From contig NC_068974.1 of NCBI RefSeq assembly GCF_016808095.1, positions 35,708,090-35,772,089 of the forward strand: 64,000 nucleotides of DNA, read 5' to 3'. The stretch is from Vigna angularis (taxonomy: Eukaryota; Streptophyta; Magnoliopsida; Fabales; Fabaceae). The position numbers and the translations under genes were made by a program. Position 1 is the first letter of the stretch, and the number at the start of each line of letters is the position of its first letter. The notes under the pieces are model-generated. The model worked only from the letters and a program-made list of their open reading frames with translations. It was not told where the DNA came from and searched no databases. This document shows, piece by piece, positions 56,171 through 64,000 of the stretch.

Positions 56171-57558
56171 AATTTTATAAACTAATATATTAATGTAAAT
56201 TTTCCTTTTAATAAATACAAAAGTAAAGATCAAAAACATATTTAATTAATTTGATTATTAGTTGAGTTAAAATAAGATTAATAAAATTAAAAAAATTATA
56301 TTAAGTTTAAAACTCTTTTCTTTTATATTAAGAAATAATATGTTAATTTTTTTTAAAGGATTAAACATGTGTTCAATTATTTTAATTATTAGTAGAACTT
56401 AAATAATTAACAAAATTAAAGTTTTTATATTAAGTTTTAAGTTTTTTTATATTAAAAACGAAATATGTGTTCAACTAAATCAACTACTTTTCCAAAAATT
56501 ATATTTAAGTATAATTTTCACATAACATTAAAAATTCAGCCTAAAAGTTTCATTAATTTGATAAAATAAAATAGATATATTAAAACTATCTTTGTTTGGA
56601 TAGGAACAAAAATGGAAATAAAAATAAAGAAAAAAAGTAAAAAAGTGAGTAGAAGCTACGTAAAAGAAAATAAAAATAATATGAAAAATATAAATAACTT
56701 AGTCTTTATGGATGTAAAGTTATACTCTTTTCAACTTTTCAATATGAATAATCTTTTTCGCATAAAACCTATATAGGATGCTCCCGTCATTTGCTTCTGA
56801 AGTCAAATAAACTAAGACAACAAAAATATTCTAAATAAATACTAAAGAAAAATTGATTGGGAGTTGAAGTCAAGGTTTAAGATTTATGTGAGAGTATAAG
56901 GAGTTCTTTTTCTTCTTTCTTAATGTAATAAACGTTTATTGTTAAATTATATCCATAAAAGATGCTTCGATTATAAAGTCACTTTAAGTTTGATAATTCA
57001 GATAAAAGTGCAATCAATACAATTATTTATCTTTTATTTTCAAATTTATATTTATAAATTTTGGAATTAACATTTGATCAGCAACTATCTAATTATGGTC
57101 TAATAGATAGTAATCATATATTTTCTTTAATTATTCAGTATTAAAATTATTATTTTTTATAAACTGACCGTTGAGTCCTGTCTCCTAACCATGCAGTCGT
57201 GAGAATAATCCGTAAAAATGTCTGACCATGACCTATGTGGTTTTATTTTTCATCGTTTGGTAATATTCTGCTCATCACTTTTAATTCATAACAAACGAGA
57301 ATACTCTTATTTACCAATAATTTTAAATAGTATTGCTACAAAAGAAGCTATGAAAGAAACAAAACGAAAGAAAGATTACTATTACTGGATATAAAGTACA
57401 AGGGAGATCCTGAATATATAGGGTGCAATAGCATGCAACAAATTAACTGTATATAACGTAACAACCAGAAAAGGGGTACATGCACCCTAATACCCTAACA
57501 AGGATAATAATTTCTTATTTATTAAATAAATGTTTGTTAGTTAAAATGTTAAATAGGT

Positions 57559-57670
<112 letters not shown>

Positions 57671-60052
57671 TAAATATCACGGTCAATAATACCATAGGTA
57701 AATAAGAAAATTTATACATATACTTTGTGAATTATTGTATATTGATTTTTGTTTAAAGTTGAGTTGAATTTGAAATTGAATGACTAAGTTTATGTATGTG
57801 TGAAATTAGAAATTTGTTGACAGTCTGATATTTAACTTTGGAGTGTTTTATATGGTCATTTTTAGTTTAACTTAGAAGTTTGCATGTTGGAATAGATAAT
57901 CATTGTAAACATATTTGAAACTAAGAAGGACAATTAGACTTAATTTTATTAATTGAGTTATGTATGAATTAATACTTGAATCTCTTTTTATGTTAGGTTG
58001 AGTTTTAAATATGGATAATTTGACGAGTTGATATGTTCGGAATATCAAATTTATGCAATAGATGATGTTTAATCAATTCTCCATTTATGTTTATTATAAA
58101 TATTATAATTTCAGCAAGTGAATAAGTCATACTCTTATGTGGTGAGATGATAAAAAATTGTTATTGTATATTTAGAACACATGCATGTCATTAAATATTG
58201 GATATTTTTAATTATTTACTAAAATATTATTCACTATCATATTAAAAACGGATTGCCTTTTAGTTATGTATAGAAAAATATCCGTAAAAATATAAACATT
58301 TTTTATATGTATTTGGTTTGTCCTAATCTATTTTTGATGAACCAAAAATAAATTGAGTCAAAACAAACCGACTCATTTTATCACTCCTAACTTAAATGCA
58401 TATATGACAAAGTTTAAATTAATTTGTTTACTTATTTTATAGTTAATATGGTAATAAAAATTATATTTTGTATCAAATTCTTGATATCTATGAATTCCTT
58501 TTTGTCAGTTAATTATACCATATGGTAGGATTAAAATTTAAAAATTTAACTTCCGATAAATATCCAACAATAATTGTGCTTTTCATAACTCATCATTTAT
58601 AGGTTTCATTAGTTTTTTTTGTTTTGTGATTTGTTGTTTCTTCTTTGACTCGTTTCACGATTAAAGAAAGAAAGAAACCAGGCTGGGCTTGGTTCCTAAG
58701 ACCAAACCCAAAAAATAGAATTATTATACGAGTTGGGAATTGGGCCGAAAAAGTTTGGGCTTGATTCATTTTTCAGGTGCTTGTTATATACAGTGGTATT
58801 AGATTTTGGTAGTAAACTTCTTAATAAATGTTAAGAAAAAATTGTAATTCATTAAATCTTTTTTTTTTAATTTCTGAAAAGTACTTTTTCATATTATAAA
58901 AGTACCCATATTAACGAACGTATGAGTAAAATCCCATGCTATAATTTTTTTAGTTTCCAAAAAGTGAGTTGTATATAATTTATATATAGTTAATAGCATC
59001 CAAAGTTATAAATAATTGTTTTGTTGGAGTGGTTGAAAGCTATCATCATATTAAGAGGACGTAGTTTTTTTACCTTGTTTAATTTTTTTTATTTTTTATT
59101 TTTATTTCGCAGTTAAAGACTAGTCTGTCCATCAAACTTTTTTCTTCAATATTCTCTATGTAATAGAAAACAAAACAAAACTATCCAAATACGTTTTTGC
59201 TCATGTTACTTGCACAATTTCGTTAACACGTGGTCTAATTTCGTTATTCATTTAAGAAAAAAAAAATAGTTAAGTCACTTCAATTAAATATGCGAGAAAG
59301 TAATGAATTAAAAAATGCAATGGTAGGAACTCCATGCATCTCATTTTACTCGCGGTTTTAGCGAAAAGTGGTTGTATTTTAATCGTCAATGAAAAATATC
59401 AGTAAAATATTAATTATTTATTACATATTTTCTTATTTATGGTTAAGTAAGAAAAACAAAAAGGAAGTGCAGCTAAAATAAAATTTAAACTTTAATTAGA
59501 CCGTGTAACTGTAAATAAAATTGAAAATCAGTAAAAAAAAAAAAGCATATGCAAAAAACAAAAGGCTGAAAGCAAAATGAAACTAAGAACTAGGTAAAAA
59601 AATCTATTAGAAAATTACATAATATTTCTTTTATAAAATCCAAAACGTTGATTACATTTCTTATTTTGTTTGTCAAAACTTCAAAGATTGAACAAATGAG
59701 ATGGATACAGTGTTATCTTTCTTTTTCTTCATCTTCTCCACAGATATGGTTATTGTGTGATACCCACACACACAAAAATGTGATGTTGAATATTAAACAC
59801 AATTTTCCTTTTCTAATTTTTCGGTACTAAAATAGTTTTGACTGGCAAGGAGCATTTAATTGAAATTCAAAAACGAAAATTTATGCCCATAAAAAAAGTG
59901 TGTGACCGTGAAGAATGGAAGTTAAAGCCAAGTTTGGGGAATGCCAATAAAAGCAGAGGAAATGGGCCATATTTGAAGTGTCACCGCTCATTTGATTTGG
60001 CAAAGAGGCAATAAAACAAACAAGCTTTATCCGCTGAGCTAGACACCGAAGG

Positions 60053-60062
60053 GGACACGTGT
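60053..60062. promoter_or_regulatory. Palindromic G-box upstream of actin
   Basis: GACACGTGTC is a perfect 10-base palindrome with a CACGTG core, about 90 bases upstream of the candidate TATA-like site. It is a typical binding site for bZIP or bHLH factors. Confidence 0.5.
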
Positions 60063-60143
60063 CGTGTGGTAATTTAGTTGAGGAAAGGGAAGGAACGGTG
60101 GTGATGCGTTACGGGTTTGTGGTGTGGGAGGTGAAATCCGGGC

Positions 60144-60151
60144 TTTAAAAG
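60144..60151 (+). promoter_or_regulatory. TATA-like element of the actin gene
   Basis: TTTAAAAG in a GC-richer setting, about 115 bases upstream of the leader-intron donor. It would place transcription start near 60175-60185. Inferred from position only. Confidence 0.35.
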
Positions 60152-60266
60152 CGCGAATGCTCGAAAGATGTTACATCCGTTCACAATTCAGTTTTGAACC
60201 TAAAGAGCGGGTCGCTGAGATCGGAGAAACCTTTCTTCCAAACGCCATCTCCATCTCCTTCTTCAG

Positions 60267-61242
60267 GTCACACTCTCTTCTTTTCTCTCTTCTTGCATTC
60301 GCCGTTTCCATTTAATCATCTTCGTTATCTCGCATTATGCTTTTATGCCTTGTTAACAGCTTCTGATGCTAGTTATGGTGGAATTCTGATTCGTATGTTC
60401 TCATTGTCACGAGTTTTTCTATAACGATTCTATGAAATCTGTGTTCGGATTATGGAATCGGTGGGATTTGTTGAATTGTTTATGGTTATATGCCGCGTAA
60501 TATAACCTGTTTGATAATATTGCAATCTGCAAGTGTCAAAAATGGCTGTCTGATTGTGTTTAGACAAGTCTCGTTAAAATCAGATCGAAAAATTAGCTGC
60601 TGAAGTTGCGGTTTCATGTAATCCGCCGACATTGCAGACAAATATAGCTGATGTTGCTGCCGCGGCTGCATTGTTATGCATGCTGGCAAGTTGTTTTTAA
60701 AAATCTTGAATCTAATATGAAGATTCAAGTATTATGTTCTCTTCTTTGGATAAAATTAAATAATATATATATGGAATTTAATATTGTGATTCGCAGCGAA
60801 CGTGTATATTTTAGTGTGAATAGTTTATATATTATTTGCATTAAAAATGGATTATAAATATTGTAATGGTTCTCAACTTTTTGCTATACCTTTGAACTCT
60901 AATTAAATTGAATGTGAGAAAAGTTTTGAAATGTATCAGGTCTATTTTTTAAGGAAACTTCTCATTAAACATTTTAAGGAAAAAATAAAAATGGAATTAG
61001 TTTCTTTTTAAAAAAATAATCTCAGACATAAATTCCTGTTCTATTATGTAAGGTGTATCTAGATTCTTGGGAGATTTAGATATACAAATTATCAAACAAG
61101 AGAATGATTCCCGTGATTTAGGCTTCTTTAGGTTATATCATAAATTCACGATATTGCATGTGCTACAATTGTTTAGATTCTGTATGTGAAATGTCTTTGT
61201 TCTCAACGTGCTGAGCGACTTTCTTTATCTTTATTTTCTCAG
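60267..61242 (+). other. Actin 5'UTR (leader) intron
   Basis: A GT donor after CTTCTTCAG at 60266 and an acceptor TTATTTTCTCAG ending at 61242 delimit a 976-base intron. It ends 15 bases before the ATG at 61258. Leader introns of this kind in this position are a conserved feature of plant actin genes and often boost expression. The interior is T-rich with no coding. Confidence 0.75.
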
Positions 61243-61257
61243 ATCTTAAGATAGAAA

Positions 61258-62739
<1,482 letters not shown>

Positions 62740-63636
62740 TTTTATATTATCAAAATTTTGGGTTGTTAAATCAGTTACTGAGTTGATGACGGAGTAAAAT
62801 TCTTTGATCAGATCTTTTTTGCACGACTTTCCGCTTATACTTCATCTAGATAATAAGGAATAAGGTCCCTCGATATCACCAGTCCTTTCATATCTTAATT
62901 ATCATAATGGGCTAACAAACTAAATATTACTAATATGGCTACAGCTCACCACAATATACCCTTTTTAATACAGTTTTTATCATTAAAATTTATCCGCCAC
63001 GTTGAATTCGACGATGAAATATTTTTTATTTTATTTTAGGCAATTTATTATATTGGTCCGCTTTTTAATAAGAAATTTAAAACAATTTAATATATAAATA
63101 ATTTAGTAAAAAAAATAATTTTAAGTAAAAGAATATTATTTGTGAAACTAAAATTGTTTAATTTAAAAGGCGAGTCATTTATAATCTGAAAAAAAAAATC
63201 ATTAGGCCTCGTGCACTGGACCCATAACAAAAAAAACACGATATGCTAAAATAAGACTGATACTCTGCAAATAAGTCAATACCAAACCAAATCAAATGTT
63301 TAATACAATAAATTATGTTTGAATGGAACTTTTTCTTTTATTAAAATTGCATTTAATTTTCTCAAAGTTGACTTTTAATTCAATGTTTTCTTAAGTTATG
63401 AAAACGATTATAATTAATGAAATTTTAACTAAATTAAAGAAATTTATATTTTATTTATATAACCATTTTTAATTTTATAAAGAATTTAAATAAGATTTTA
63501 AATTGTAATTAATATCTTCAAAATATTTAAATAATAATTACTTAAATTAATATTTTAATAAATAATATAGTTTGTATTTTTTTGTCACAATAATCATGTA
63601 AATAAATGCATATGAGATAATGTTAAATAAAAAATA

Positions 63637-63671
<35 letters not shown>

Positions 63672-64000
63672 CATATAAATTAATATTAAAAAAAATAAAC
63701 TTTGTTTTATTTACATAGTTAATATTTCTTGAAACTATAAATAAATTATATATATTTTGTAAAAAATATATACTTACATGTGTCTGTATAGTGAAGGGAG
63801 AAAAAAGTAATTGTCTCCCATTAAATCTAAATAAGTGGTTTGAGGGATTTTCAAAATGACTAATTTCTGCTAGGTAAGGTATGAGTAAACGTATGTTTCT
63901 TAATCAAGACTCAAGTCAAGAGAAGAGAGGAGGCTTTCCTTCTAAAACATTCATGTTGCCATTTTGTATGATAAAATATATTAGCTTATAAAATATTAAG
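62740..64000. other. Actin 3' flank and AT-rich right end
   Basis: The first ~150 bases likely include the 3'UTR. The rest is AT-rich with no supported gene, apart from an (AT)n tract near 63636. Confidence 0.55.
63636..63669. repeat. (AT)n microsatellite, ~34 bp
   Basis: A short AT array near the right end. Confidence 0.85.

Overview
This is a plant nuclear window, most likely from a legume of the Phaseoleae (Phaseolus, Vigna or soybean group). Support: five intron-containing genes with plant-only or plant-typical architectures (WOX, Dof, U-box/ARM, XB3-type ankyrin-RING, plant actin with a leader intron), very AT-rich intergenic DNA, many long (AT)n arrays, and short LTR elements of a kind I associate with legumes. 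The genus is inference; the plant assignment is secure.

Layout. A WUSCHEL-related homeobox gene closest to WOX2 lies at 2523-3901 (+). From 4 to 20 kb there are no convincing genes, only AT-rich DNA with four small Mutator-type MITEs in two families, a foldback MITE, decayed LTR relics and (AT)n tracts. A Dof transcription factor of the DOF5.1/DOF2.4 (PEAR) type is at 20378-21507 (+). A PUB13/SPL11-type U-box E3 ligase occupies 26369-30683 (-). From 31 to 42 kb is a gene-poor stretch with a 3-copy 186-bp tandem repeat, a complete miniature LTR element (TRIM) and more (AT)n tracts. An XBAT31-type ankyrin-RING E3 ligase is at 42914-45401 (+). From 45 to 60 kb there is an 888-bp Mutator-like element with long inverted ends, a degenerate ~3-kb element and a 309-bp solo LTR lying inside it. 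A complete actin gene (377 aa) with a 5'UTR intron is at 61258-62739 (+), and AT-rich DNA follows to the end.

The genes do not form a cluster or pathway. They are independent loci: two developmental transcription factors, two E3 ubiquitin ligases and one cytoskeletal gene. I reconstructed all five coding sequences exon by exon with GT-AG introns and continuous reading frames. None shows a frameshift or premature stop.

The best material for a second look is the small mobile DNA. At least seven insertions can be delimited to the base by target-site duplications: five Mutator-type elements with 9-bp duplications, one TRIM and one solo LTR with 5-bp duplications. I saw no credible wholly new protein-coding system.
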